From Planctomycetota bacterium (GTDB lineage: Bacteria; Planctomycetota; UBA1135; GCA-002686595), in NCBI GenBank assembly GCA_016714045.1, contig JADJNY010000015.1:434001-498000 (forward strand): 64,000 bases of DNA, in the 5' to 3' direction. The position numbers were made by a program, and so were the translations under genes. Shown in pieces: positions 43,478-51,228 of the stretch (positions within the stretch are counted from its first letter, which is position 1; every line of letters begins with the position of its first letter). The notes under the pieces are model-generated. The model ran no database searches. It saw nothing but the letters and a program-made list of their open reading frames with translations, and was not told where the DNA came from.

Positions 43478-45055
43478 TCAGGTTGCTTCGGCGAAGCGCA
43501 CTTCACGTGTCCGCAGCGCCTGTTCATCGAACGTGGACCACCATCCGTGCACCCACAGGGACGCCGCGATCAGGAAGCTCGCCGAGGCGAAGCCGAGTCC
43601 GCCCCACATCGCGCTCGCATTGCCGGCCTCCTCCAGGAACAGAGCGAGGAGAAGCCCGCCGACCACGCCGTGCGCGATCGTGGCGTCGCGCACGCGGAGC
43701 TTCCTCGTGAGCGGCGATTCATTGCAAGCGAGGAGCACCTGGGCACATGCGACGAGGAGACAAGCCCACTCGGTCCACGCACGAGGAACACCCGCGATCA
43801 GGAGGCAATAGAGCGCCACCAGCGCGGCGAGGAGGCCCAGTCCGGCCGTCATCTCGACGCGTCGCAGCGAGCCGAGGCCGCGTCCGTGGGCGACGAAGAA
43901 CTCCGCCTGCTCGCCGGAGCTCACCCATCGAAAAACACGCCCGGGCACGAAGAAGAGCAGGAGCACCGGGATCCCCCACCAGATCTCGGTCGGTTGGAAG
44001 CTCGCAGGATTCGGCGGCCCGAGACCCCAGCGCACGAGCAGGACGCCGATCAAGAGGATGGGGAGACCGAACCAGATCCTCCGATCGATCTGTCTCCAGA
44101 GCATGGCCCGAGCGAGGGAGGTCCGGATGGCTGGGTGACGCGCGGTACGTGTGCTCCGCTGCGTCGACGGCGCTTTCGTCCTCGGTGGCGTCGAACGCTC
44201 GATCGGCTCCGACTCCGAGTCGACACTGGAATCCTCCGGGCCGTCGACGGCCGTCGACAGGCTCGTCGCGAACTCCTTCTCGTACACGCACTGCCCGAGC
44301 AGGACGAGCACGCCGGCGCCGAACACGGCCGGGATCCACGCGCTCTCGAGCCAGAGCCCGAGCGCGCACGGCGGCAGCGCGATTGCCAGCGCGACGGTGA
44401 GGCGCACGAGCAAGCTGCCGCGGAAATGGGCGCTCGTGCCCGGCTCCCGCACTTTGCGCCAACCGAGTTCGAGGAGAGCGACGGCGAGACCGATCCACCC
44501 GAGGAGCCAGACCAAGGCGATCGGCCCGAAGGAGTCCTCCGACGCGTCGTTCCGGCGCGCAGCGATCTTTCCGTGCCGCATCGGTGCTCGCGACACGTCG
44601 AAGTTCACGGCCAGCGACCAGCTCGCGCGCACGAGGAGGAGCACACCGGCCCACGCTGCGAACATCCCGACCCAGGACGTGCAGCCGAGCGTGAGCCACG
44701 AGTACAGGCTCGCGCTCTTGGGTACGGACCGGATCTGGACGGTGAGCAGCACGATCACGCCGGCGCGCAGAAGCGCCTCGACGAGCTCCTGTAGCACGCA
44801 CGCCGTCGCGAGCCGGGCGCGCGAGACGAACCCGGACGCGTGAAGCCACTCGGTGCGCGCGTAGTCCCAGAAGCGTTGGTGCGCGTCGCCGCGGAGCGGA
44901 ACGAGCGCCAGAGCGAACGCCATCGGCCACACGTCGCTCGAGAAGGCCGACTTTCCGTACCACGCGATCACGAGGAACACGGCGGCGACGACGTTTCCCG
45001 TCGAGACGAGCCCGCGCACGACCGGATCGTAAGTCCACCGATCGAGCACCTTCAC
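43478..45055 (-). CDS. ABC transporter permease-like membrane protein
   Basis: A 525-residue protein with about twelve hydrophobic helices, in two halves separated by a charged Ser/Thr/Glu-rich segment (about residues 270-320). It begins MKVLDRWTYDPVVRGLVSTG. The GTG start at 45055 overlaps the stop of the ATPase gene (GTGA), so the two are coupled. No family motif is obvious. From context it is the membrane partner of the ABC ATPase in a YtrA-type operon, related in role to the ABC-2 type exporters found there. The lower GC in the second half is noticeable. Confidence 0.7.
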   Translation of the reverse strand: MKVLDRWTYDPVVRGLVSTGNVVAAVFLVIAWYGKSAFSSDVWPMAFALALVPLRGDAHQRFWDYARTEWLHASGFVSRARLATACVLQELVEALLRAGVIVLLTVQIRSVPKSASLYSWLTLGCTSWVGMFAAWAGVLLLVRASWSLAVNFDVSRAPMRHGKIAARRNDASEDSFGPIALVWLLGWIGLAVALLELGWRKVREPGTSAHFRGSLLVRLTVALAIALPPCALGLWLESAWIPAVFGAGVLVLLGQCVYEKEFATSLSTAVDGPEDSSVDSESEPIERSTPPRTKAPSTQRSTRTARHPAIRTSLARAMLWRQIDRRIWFGLPILLIGVLLVRWGLGPPNPASFQPTEIWWGIPVLLLFFVPGRVFRWVSSGEQAEFFVAHGRGLGSLRRVEMTAGLGLLAALVALYCLLIAGVPRAWTEWACLLVACAQVLLACNESPLTRKLRVRDATIAHGVVGGLLLALFLEEAGNASAMWGGLGFASASFLIAASLWVHGWWSTFDEQALRTREVRFAEAT

Positions 45056-45927
45056 GACACCCGCGCCTCCCGCCGCCGTTGCGCGAACTCGAGGAAGAGC
45101 TCCTCCAGCGTCAACCCGCGATCGTCGAGCACGCTGCCCGCGCGCTTCAGCTCCGCGAGGCGCTCCGGATCGACGTCGACGAGCGTGCAGCGCTCGCCCG
45201 CATGCCGGCGCACGACGCGGCCGCAGTCGACCACCGTCCCGGTCGGCACGAGCACCTGCCGCGCGCGCTCCTTCAGCTCGTCGAGCGCCGAATGCAGCAC
45301 GACGCGGCCCTGATGGACGATCACGACCTGTTCCGCGAGCCGTTCGACGTCGTTGAACGCGTGCGACGAGAAGAGCACGGTCGTCTTGCCGCGCTCGAGC
45401 AGCGGCAGGAGCCCCTGCACGAGGTCGTGACGCACCGCGACGTCGAGCCCCTGCGCGGGGTCGTCGAGCAGGAGCAGTTCCGGCTGGTGCGCGAGCGTCA
45501 CGATCAGGTGGAAGCGGCGCTGGTTCCCGCGCGAGAACGCCGTGTAGTGGATGTCGCCGCGCACGCCGAGCAGCTCCTTCAAGCGCTCGACGTAGTCGCG
45601 ATCGATCCCGCCGTGGAGCGCGTCGACGAGCGCGATCGCCTCGTCGAGCGTCTGCTCGGGGAACGGATAGTCGCGCTCCGTCAGGTACCCGATGCGCTTG
45701 CGCTGCGCCGGCGAGAAGCCCCACGGATCCACGCTGAACACGCGCGACCGCCCCGCGTCGGGCCGCGCGAGCCCCGCGACGATCCGCATCGTCGTCGTCT
45801 TGCCCGAGCCGTTCAGCCCGAGCAGCCCGACGACCTTCCCCTGCTGCACCGACAGGTCGAGCCCGTCGAGCGCATCGCGCCGACCGAACGCCTTCCGGAC
45901 CTTCTCGAGCCGAATGATCTCTCCCAT
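45052..45927 (-). CDS. ABC transporter ATP-binding protein (YtrB/CcmA-like)
   Basis: A 291-residue ABC ATPase with Walker A GLLGLNGSGKTTTMRIVAGL and the H-loop LFSSHAF. Two motifs are atypical: the signature reads FSRGNQRRF rather than LSGGQ, and Walker B is LLLLDDPAQGLD, with Asp where the catalytic Glu is usual. The C-terminal ~80 residues resemble the regulatory tail of ABC-2 export ATPases. It follows the GntR regulator by one base and overlaps the permease gene. The likely role is export of a cell-envelope-active compound or peptide, inferred from the YtrA-type operon context. Confidence 0.88.
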   Translation of the reverse strand: MGEIIRLEKVRKAFGRRDALDGLDLSVQQGKVVGLLGLNGSGKTTTMRIVAGLARPDAGRSRVFSVDPWGFSPAQRKRIGYLTERDYPFPEQTLDEAIALVDALHGGIDRDYVERLKELLGVRGDIHYTAFSRGNQRRFHLIVTLAHQPELLLLDDPAQGLDVAVRHDLVQGLLPLLERGKTTVLFSSHAFNDVERLAEQVVIVHQGRVVLHSALDELKERARQVLVPTGTVVDCGRVVRRHAGERCTLVDVDPERLAELKRAGSVLDDRGLTLEELFLEFAQRRREARVS

Positions 45928-45928
45928 G

Positions 45929-46306
45929 TCACCCCTCGTCCTTCCACAGCTCGCCGACGACGTCCGCGAGCTCCTTGCGAGTCATCCCGAGCGCCCGCGC
46001 ATCGCGCACGAGCTTCTTCGCGTGCTCCTCGAGCGCGGCCCGCGCCGCCTCACCCGCGCCCTTCGAGCTCTTCCGCGCGACGAACGTCCCCATCCCGCGC
46101 CGCACCTCGAGCGTCCCTTCGCGGACGAGCTCGTTGTAGGCCTTTGCGACGGTTTGCAAGTTCACCGCATGCTCGATGGCGAGCTCACGCACGCCCGGGA
46201 GCTTGTCGTCAGGCCCGATTCGCCCGCTCGCAACCGCCGAGCGCACCTGCTCGACGATCTGGCGGTAGATGGGCACATGGCTCCCGGTCTCGATGCGCAG
46301 CAGCAC
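45929..46306 (-). CDS. GntR-family transcriptional regulator, YtrA subfamily
   Basis: A 125-residue regulator with a GntR winged helix at about residues 10-75 (PIYRQIVEQVRSAVASGRIG, PGVRELAIEHAVNLQTVAKA, YNELVREGTLEVRRGMGTFV) and a short C-terminal helical segment (about 85-125) instead of a ligand-binding domain. That is the hallmark of the YtrA subfamily, which controls ABC transporter operons. It is the first gene of a three-gene operon. A perfect 9-bp palindrome lies 10 bases upstream of the start, so autoregulation is very likely. Confidence 0.92.
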   Translation of the reverse strand: MLLRIETGSHVPIYRQIVEQVRSAVASGRIGPDDKLPGVRELAIEHAVNLQTVAKAYNELVREGTLEVRRGMGTFVARKSSKGAGEAARAALEEHAKKLVRDARALGMTRKELADVVGELWKDEG

Positions 46307-46316
46307 GATGAGACAT

Positions 46317-46340
46317 GGTGTACCACATCACTGGTACACC
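46317..46340. promoter_or_regulatory. Operator palindrome of the YtrA-type regulator
   Basis: GGTGTACCA (46317-46325), 6-base spacer, TGGTACACC (46332-46340): a perfect inverted repeat immediately upstream of the regulator start (46306). The geometry matches the known GntR/YtrA type of site, with GTAC-containing half-sites separated by six bases. It stands out as AT-richer than its surroundings. Confidence 0.85.
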
Positions 46341-46435
46341 GCAAGCCCCCACCCGCCCCCGATCCACGACACTGAAGAGCCACGCACGATGCACACGACG
46401 TCGTCGTACCCCCGCCCGACGCTGAGCTACTCCTT

Positions 46436-46640
46436 TGGGAAGTGTTCGCGCCGCGCGCACATTCTCGCCGTGCCCCGCGCTCGATGCTGAGAGCGAATCG
46501 AACCCCGCACAAGCCAGGGCCGGTTCTCCGGCCCTGGCTTGTGCGGGGTCCGTGATGCGGAGCACACGCGTGTGTTCCGTTGCGTCCCTCTCCCCTGGGT
46601 CGCCCCATCCGGCAATTGCGTCCCGACCGGAGTCAGTCCA
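46436..46640 (+). repeat. Family A intergenic hairpin element, copy A5 (subtype 1)
   Basis: The best-preserved copy. Left flank GTGTTCGCGCCGCGCGCACA through CGCTCGATGCTGAGAGC, then a perfect 22-bp stem: left arm 46502-46523 (ACCCCGCACAAGCCAGGGCC plus GG), loop TTCT, right arm 46528-46549. A second small palindrome GGAGCACACGCGTGTGTTCC follows, then CGTTGCGTCCC and the right end CCCATCCGGCAATTGCGTCC-CGACCGG. It lies upstream of the YtrA-type operon. Confidence 0.93.
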
Positions 46641-46673
46641 CACCGATTGGGTTGCGGACACACGCCCACGCTG

Positions 46674-46825
46674 AGAGCCCCCTAGAACTCCGCGTTGGCC
46701 TGGGCCGGTCCTCCGGCCCAGGCCAACGCGGAGTCCGGAATGCGGAGCATCCGAATGTGTTCCGTTGCGTCCCTTCCCCCTGGATCGCCCCACCCGGCAA
46801 ACGCGCTCCCGACCGACACCGCGCG
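46674..46825 (+). repeat. Family A intergenic hairpin element, copy A6 (subtype 2)
   Basis: Same orientation as A5 and directly behind it. GCTGAGAGCCCCCTAGA, then a perfect 22-bp stem: left arm 46687-46708 (ACTCCGCGTTGGCCTGGGCC plus GG), loop TCCT, right arm 46713-46734. Then CCGGAATGCGGAGCATCCGA, ATGTGTTCCGTTGCGTCCC and CGCCCCACCCGGCAAACGCG-CTCCCGACCGACACC. Stem sequence differs from A5 but pairing is fully kept. Together A5 and A6 fill the gap 46341-46836. Confidence 0.93.
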
Positions 46826-46836
46826 CCACCCCACCC

Positions 46837-47631
46837 TCAAACCAACTCCCCCCTCACCACTCCCACCGCCCGCCCCCCGAGCAACACACGCTCCCCCACC
46901 ACCGTCGTCTGCACCACCCCGCCGCGACGGCTCGCCTGGAACCCCGCGAGCTTCGGCCGCCCGAGCTTCGCGCTCCAGTACGGCCCGAGCGCGCAGTGCG
47001 CCGAGCCCGTCACCGGATCCTCGCGCACGCCCGCGCGCGGCGCGAAGAAGCGCGAGACGAAGTCATAGCTGCCCGAGCCCGACGCCGTGACGATCACGCC
47101 GCGCGCTTCGACCTGCTTCAGCGCCTCGAAGTCCGGCGCGACGGAGCGCACGTGCTCGTCGGACTCGAGCTCGACGAGGTAGTCCATCTTGTTGCTCCCG
47201 ACGAACACGGGCGCCGCGCCGAGCGACTCGAGCAATCCCTTGGGCGCGGCCACGGCGCTGACGACCTTCGCGGGGAAGTCGAGCTCGATCCGGCCCTCGG
47301 ACCAGCGCGCCTCGAGCCAGCCGCTCTTCGTGTGGAAGCGCGCGACGCGATCGCGCTCGAGCCGTCGGAGCTCCCACAAGACGTGCGCGCTCGCGAGCGT
47401 CGCGTGCCCGCACAGCTCCACCTCGACCGTCGGCGTGAACCAGCGCAGGTCGAAGCCGTCCTCGCCACCCGCGCGCGGAACGACGAACGCGGTCTCGGAC
47501 AGGTTCATCTCCGCGGCGACGTGCTGCATCCACGGCACGTCGCGCGCCGCGTCGAGCAGGCACACGGCCGCGGGGTTGCCGGTGAACGGCTTCTCGGCGA
47601 ACGCATCGACGATCCAGAGCGGAGTGGGCAT
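46837..47631 (-). CDS. PhzF family isomerase-like protein
   Basis: A 264-residue protein of the PhzF/YddE family (diaminopimelate-epimerase fold). It shows VDAFAEKPFTGNPAAVCLL at the N-terminus, MNLSETAFV with the catalytic Glu, RWFTPTVEVELCGHATLASA and, in the second half, VREDPVTGSAHCALGPYW. The family includes the trans-2,3-dihydro-3-hydroxyanthranilate isomerase of phenazine synthesis, but most members have unknown substrates; no phenazine genes are nearby. The length is normal. Confidence 0.92.
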   Translation of the reverse strand: MPTPLWIVDAFAEKPFTGNPAAVCLLDAARDVPWMQHVAAEMNLSETAFVVPRAGGEDGFDLRWFTPTVEVELCGHATLASAHVLWELRRLERDRVARFHTKSGWLEARWSEGRIELDFPAKVVSAVAAPKGLLESLGAAPVFVGSNKMDYLVELESDEHVRSVAPDFEALKQVEARGVIVTASGSGSYDFVSRFFAPRAGVREDPVTGSAHCALGPYWSAKLGRPKLAGFQASRRGGVVQTTVVGERVLLGGRAVGVVRGELV

Positions 47632-47692
47632 GGCGAGCCTCCTTCGGGCCGCGATTGTCCCCCGCCTGCGCGCGGAACGCCACTTCGAGTGT

Positions 47693-48055
47693 TCAGATGC
47701 GCTCGAGCCGCTCGACCGTCCGCTCGTCGTGCACGTCGCCGGTGTTCAGCGTCGTCGCGGGCTCGACGAGCAGCACGTGCGTCTCCTCCAGCGCCACGGG
47801 CCGGTGCTCGACGCCGCGCGGCACGATCACGAGCTCGCCGGGGCCGAGCTCGAGCGCGCCGTCGCGGAGCTCCATCCGCAGGCGCCCCTTCACGACGAGG
47901 AACAGCTCGTCCTCGCGCGCGTGGTGGTGCCACACGAACTCGCCGCGCAGCTTGACGAGCTTGATCGCGCAGTCGTTCACGTCACCGACGAGCTTGGGAC
48001 TCCACGCGTCCTGGAACGCGGCGAACTTTCGGGCGAGGTCGATCTTCTCGAGCAT
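47693..48055 (-). CDS. Small cupin-domain protein
   Basis: A 120-residue single-domain cupin with motif 1 around WHHHAREDELFLVVKGRLRM and motif 2 around LGPGELVIVPRGVEHRPVA; three His and one Glu are in place to bind a metal. Such small cupins are often isomerases, dioxygenases or sugar-binding proteins; no substrate can be given. It is 61 bases upstream of the phzF-like gene on the same strand and divergent from the sulfatase-superfamily gene. Confidence 0.9.
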   Translation of the reverse strand: MLEKIDLARKFAAFQDAWSPKLVGDVNDCAIKLVKLRGEFVWHHHAREDELFLVVKGRLRMELRDGALELGPGELVIVPRGVEHRPVALEETHVLLVEPATTLNTGDVHDERTVERLERI

Positions 48056-48102
48056 GGCGACTCCTGCGCGCGGCCGAGGCGCGGCGCTACCATCATGACT
48101 GC

Positions 48103-49563
48103 ATGAAGCTCCTCGCAGCCAGCCCGCTCCTTCTCGCCGTGTTCGCGAGCTGTTCGCGCGACGGGAGCTCGACCGCGCCGCCGATCTCGGGCGCGACGGC
48201 GACGCGACCGCCCGACGTCCTCCTCATCTCGATCGACTCGCTGCGCGCCGACCACCTCGGCTGCTACGGCTATCCGAAGCCGACGTCGCCCGTGATCGAT
48301 CGCCTCGCGAGCGAAGGCGTGCGCTTCGAGACCGCGGTCAGCACGACCTCGTGGACGCTGCCCGCGCACGCGGCGCTCTTCACGGGGCTCTACGATTCGA
48401 CGCACGGCGTCGTCGACAACGGGCTCGCGCTGCCGGCGAAGGCGCGCACGCTCGCCGAGTCGCTGCACGAGCGCGGCTACCGCACCGCGGGCTTCTACGG
48501 CGGGCCGTACCTGCACCCGGTGTTCGGCCTCGGCCAGGGCTTCGACGTCTACGAGAGCTGCATGAGCCTCTCCGTCGGCGAGCCCGGCGCGGGCGTGAAG
48601 CGCGTGCTCGATCCGCGCGAGGTCGCCTCGCACACGGATGTCACGGGCCCGCGCACGCTCGACGCGGTGAAGCGCCACCTCGCGACGGCCGCGTCGGACG
48701 TGCCGCAGTTCCTCTTCGTGCACCTGTGGGACGTCCACTACGACTACCAGCCGCCGGAGAGCTACTGGCGCCGCTTCGATCCCGACTACACGGGCACGCT
48801 CGACGCGCGCAACGTCGCGACGAACCCCGCCATCCACGAGCGCATGCCCGCGCGCGACCTGCAGCACCTGATCGCGCTCTACGACGGCGAGATCGCGTTC
48901 ACCGACGAGATCGTCGGGCGCATCCTCGACGCGTGGAAGGAGCGACGCGACCTCGACCGCACGCTCGTCGTGATCACGGCCGACCACGGCGAGGAGTTCT
49001 TCGAGCACCGGGGCAAGGGCCACCAGCACACGCTCTTCGACGAAGTGCTGCGCGTGCCGCTCGTCGTGCGCTGGCCCGCCGGCATCGCAGGAACGCGCGT
49101 CGTGAAGGACCCCGTGCGCCTGATCGACGTCTTCCCGACGCTCGCCGCCGCGACCGGCGCGAGCACGGGCTCCGCCGTCCAGGGCCGCGACCTCGGACCG
49201 CTCCTCGCGGGAAAGACGCTGCCGCCGCAATCGGCCTTGTGCGAGCTGCTCGTCGACGGCGGCGACGTGCGCGCGCTGCGCACGGACGCGCTCAAGGTCC
49301 TCCGGTTCCAAGGCGGCCGCGAGACCTTCGCCCTCGACCTCGCGAACGATCCGAAGGAAACGCGCCCGCTCCCGCCCAACTCACCCGCGCTCGAACGCGG
49401 CGCGGCGGAGCTCGTGCGCGAGCTCGAGGCCGCACGCCGCCTCGCCGACGAACGCAAGGCGCCGCCGAAGCGCATCACGGTCGAGCGCGCGCTCCAAGAC
49501 TCCCTCCGCGGCTTCGGCTACCTCGGCGGAGCCGACGAGGACGAGCCCGCGAAACCGCGCTGA
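48103..49563 (+). CDS. Sulfatase-superfamily lipoprotein without FGly cysteine
   Basis: A 486-residue protein. The N-terminus MKLLAASPLLLAVFASCSRD is a lipoprotein signal with Cys at 17. The alkaline-phosphatase/sulfatase core follows: DVLLISIDSLRADHLGCYGY (metal-binding Asp), TTSWTLPAHAALFTGLYDST, FLFVHLWDVHYDYQPP, TLVVITADHGEEFFEHRGKG and HQHTLFDEVLRVPLVVRWPA. The position of the formylglycine Cys/Ser (C/S-x-P-x-R) reads SWTLPAHA, so it is not a standard FGly sulfatase. It may be a phosphatase, phosphonate esterase or transferase of the superfamily. It ends with RGFGYLGGADEDEPAKP, a tail seen in related planctomycete enzymes. Confidence 0.82.
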   Translation: MKLLAASPLLLAVFASCSRDGSSTAPPISGATATRPPDVLLISIDSLRADHLGCYGYPKPTSPVIDRLASEGVRFETAVSTTSWTLPAHAALFTGLYDSTHGVVDNGLALPAKARTLAESLHERGYRTAGFYGGPYLHPVFGLGQGFDVYESCMSLSVGEPGAGVKRVLDPREVASHTDVTGPRTLDAVKRHLATAASDVPQFLFVHLWDVHYDYQPPESYWRRFDPDYTGTLDARNVATNPAIHERMPARDLQHLIALYDGEIAFTDEIVGRILDAWKERRDLDRTLVVITADHGEEFFEHRGKGHQHTLFDEVLRVPLVVRWPAGIAGTRVVKDPVRLIDVFPTLAAATGASTGSAVQGRDLGPLLAGKTLPPQSALCELLVDGGDVRALRTDALKVLRFQGGRETFALDLANDPKETRPLPPNSPALERGAAELVRELEAARRLADERKAPPKRITVERALQDSLRGFGYLGGADEDEPAKPR

Positions 49564-49569
49564 GTGCCT

Positions 49570-49719
49570 GTGAAGAACTCAGAGACGCCCGGCAGGGTTG
49601 TCCGGACGCGCCCCGGCGGCGTTGCGATTCCTCCGAGGATTGCAGGTGAATACGCGTCGTCATCGCGCCTTGCCGGAACGCCTCTGGACAACCCGGCCGG
49701 GCATCCCTGCTTTCTTCAC
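49570..49719. repeat. Long inverted-repeat unit (element C)
   Basis: Left arm 49570-49608 begins GTGAAGAACTCAGAGACGCC; right arm 49681-49719 ends CTGCTTTCTTCAC. The 39-base arms match at about 32 positions and flank a 72-base spacer. It lies right after the sulfatase-superfamily stop and before the heme operon. It is unlike families A and B and single in this window. Confidence 0.7.
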
Positions 49720-49830
49720 GGGCGCTGAGGTTCCCGTCGACCCTGCGACGCGACTCCTGCGCTCGCCGCGACGCACGGAGCCGCAGCTCGTCGTAGTCGT
49801 CCCTCCCCGTTCGGCGCGTATCATCCCGGG

Positions 49831-51228
49831 ATGCACACGCTCGACGTCCTCGTGATCGGAGCCGGCGTCTCCGGTCTCGCCTGCGCATTCGATCTCTCGC
49901 GCGCCGGCCGGTCCGTCGTGACGCTCGAGCGCGCGCAGCAGGCGGGCGGCGTCGTCGGCACGCTCGAGATCGACGGTTTCCGCTTCGAGACCGGTCCGAA
50001 CACCGTCCAGGCCTCCTCCGAGGCCTTCCGTACGCTCGCGGCCGACCTCGGCATCGCCGACCGGCTCGTCGTGTCGAGCGGCGCGTCCTCCGCGCGCTAC
50101 CTCTTCCTCGAGGGCCGCCTCGTCGCGCTGCCGTCGTCGATCCCCGGCTTCCTCACGACGCCGGTCCTGTCGTTCGGCGGCAAGCTGCGCGTCGCGACCG
50201 AGCTTCTCCGCCGATTCAAGCAGCCCGCCGGCGGCGTCGAGCCCACCCTCCGCGCGTTCTTCACCGAGCGCCTCGGCCCCGAAGCCGCCACCCGGCTCGC
50301 CGGCGCGTTCGTGCGCGGCGTCTACGCGGCGGAGCTCGACGAGCTCGGCGCCGAGAGCGCGTTCCCCCGCATGTGGCGCGCGTGCACGGAGCACGGAGGC
50401 CTGATCAAGGGCGTCTTCGCCGCGCAGAAGAAGAAGAAGCCCGTGCTCCCCGGCCCGCAGTGCAAGTCGAGCGCGCTGCTCTCCTTCCCGAACGGTCTGC
50501 GCGAGCTCGTCGACGCGCTCGCGAGCGCTTCGGGCACGAACCTGATGCTCGGCGAGGAGGTGCGCACGCTCGCGCGCGACGGCGAGAGCTGGGTCGCGAC
50601 GACGGCGGGCGGGCTCTCGCTGCGCGCGCGCGACGTCGTCCTCGCGTGCCCGGCGCCCGCCGCGGCGGCGCTGCTCGACACCGCTGGCCTCCCGCGGCCG
50701 TGCATCACGCCGCTCGAGCGCATCACCCACGCCGACGTCACGCTCGTCCACCTCGGCTTCCGCGCGGTCGACGTCCCGGGCTTTCCCGGCGGCTTCGGCT
50801 ACCTCGTCCCGCCCGATCAGGTCGGTCCGGAAGCCCCGCGCGTGCTCGGGACGATCTTCGCGTCGAGCCTGTTCGAGGGGCGCGCGCCGACAGGCGGCCT
50901 CGGGGTCACGAGCTTCTACCGCAGCTCGACGGCGACCTGGCCGGACGCCGAGATCGCGCGCGAGGCCGCGACCGACCTCGCGCGCGCGCTGCGCCTCTCG
51001 AGCGTGCCCACGCCGGTCGTTTCGCGCGTCCTGCGCTGGAAGAACGTGATCCCGCGCTACGCTCCGGGCCACATGCTCCGCATGGCCACCCTCGAATCCG
51101 AACTGGTTCGCATGGCGCCGGGTCTTCACCTGGCCGGAAGCTACGCAGGTGGGGTTTCGGTCGAGCAGGTGATCGCCCGCGGACGCGCGGTCGCCCATCG
51201 TCTACGCAACGGAGCCCACTCCCCGTGA
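49831..51228 (+). CDS. hemY: Protoporphyrinogen oxidase HemY (HemG-type flavoprotein)
   Basis: A FAD enzyme oxidising protoporphyrinogen IX to protoporphyrin IX. The 465-residue product has the N-terminal FAD motif LDVLVIGAGVSGLACAFDLS, the family stretch GGVVGTLEIDGFRFETGPNT and EPTLRAFFTERLGPEAATRL, and the C-terminal APGLHLAGSYAGGVSVEQVI. It is the first gene of the heme operon. Downstream overlap is GTGA with the CcsA/HemX-like gene. Given HemN-type chemistry at 33743, the cell appears to use the protoporphyrin-dependent branch. Confidence 0.93.
   Translation: MHTLDVLVIGAGVSGLACAFDLSRAGRSVVTLERAQQAGGVVGTLEIDGFRFETGPNTVQASSEAFRTLAADLGIADRLVVSSGASSARYLFLEGRLVALPSSIPGFLTTPVLSFGGKLRVATELLRRFKQPAGGVEPTLRAFFTERLGPEAATRLAGAFVRGVYAAELDELGAESAFPRMWRACTEHGGLIKGVFAAQKKKKPVLPGPQCKSSALLSFPNGLRELVDALASASGTNLMLGEEVRTLARDGESWVATTAGGLSLRARDVVLACPAPAAAALLDTAGLPRPCITPLERITHADVTLVHLGFRAVDVPGFPGGFGYLVPPDQVGPEAPRVLGTIFASSLFEGRAPTGGLGVTSFYRSSTATWPDAEIAREAATDLARALRLSSVPTPVVSRVLRWKNVIPRYAPGHMLRMATLESELVRMAPGLHLAGSYAGGVSVEQVIARGRAVAHRLRNGAHSP

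Noticed and set aside
46837..47631. Phenazine biosynthesis cluster because of the PhzF-like gene
   Set aside because: No other phenazine gene nearby; PhzF-like proteins of unknown function are common.
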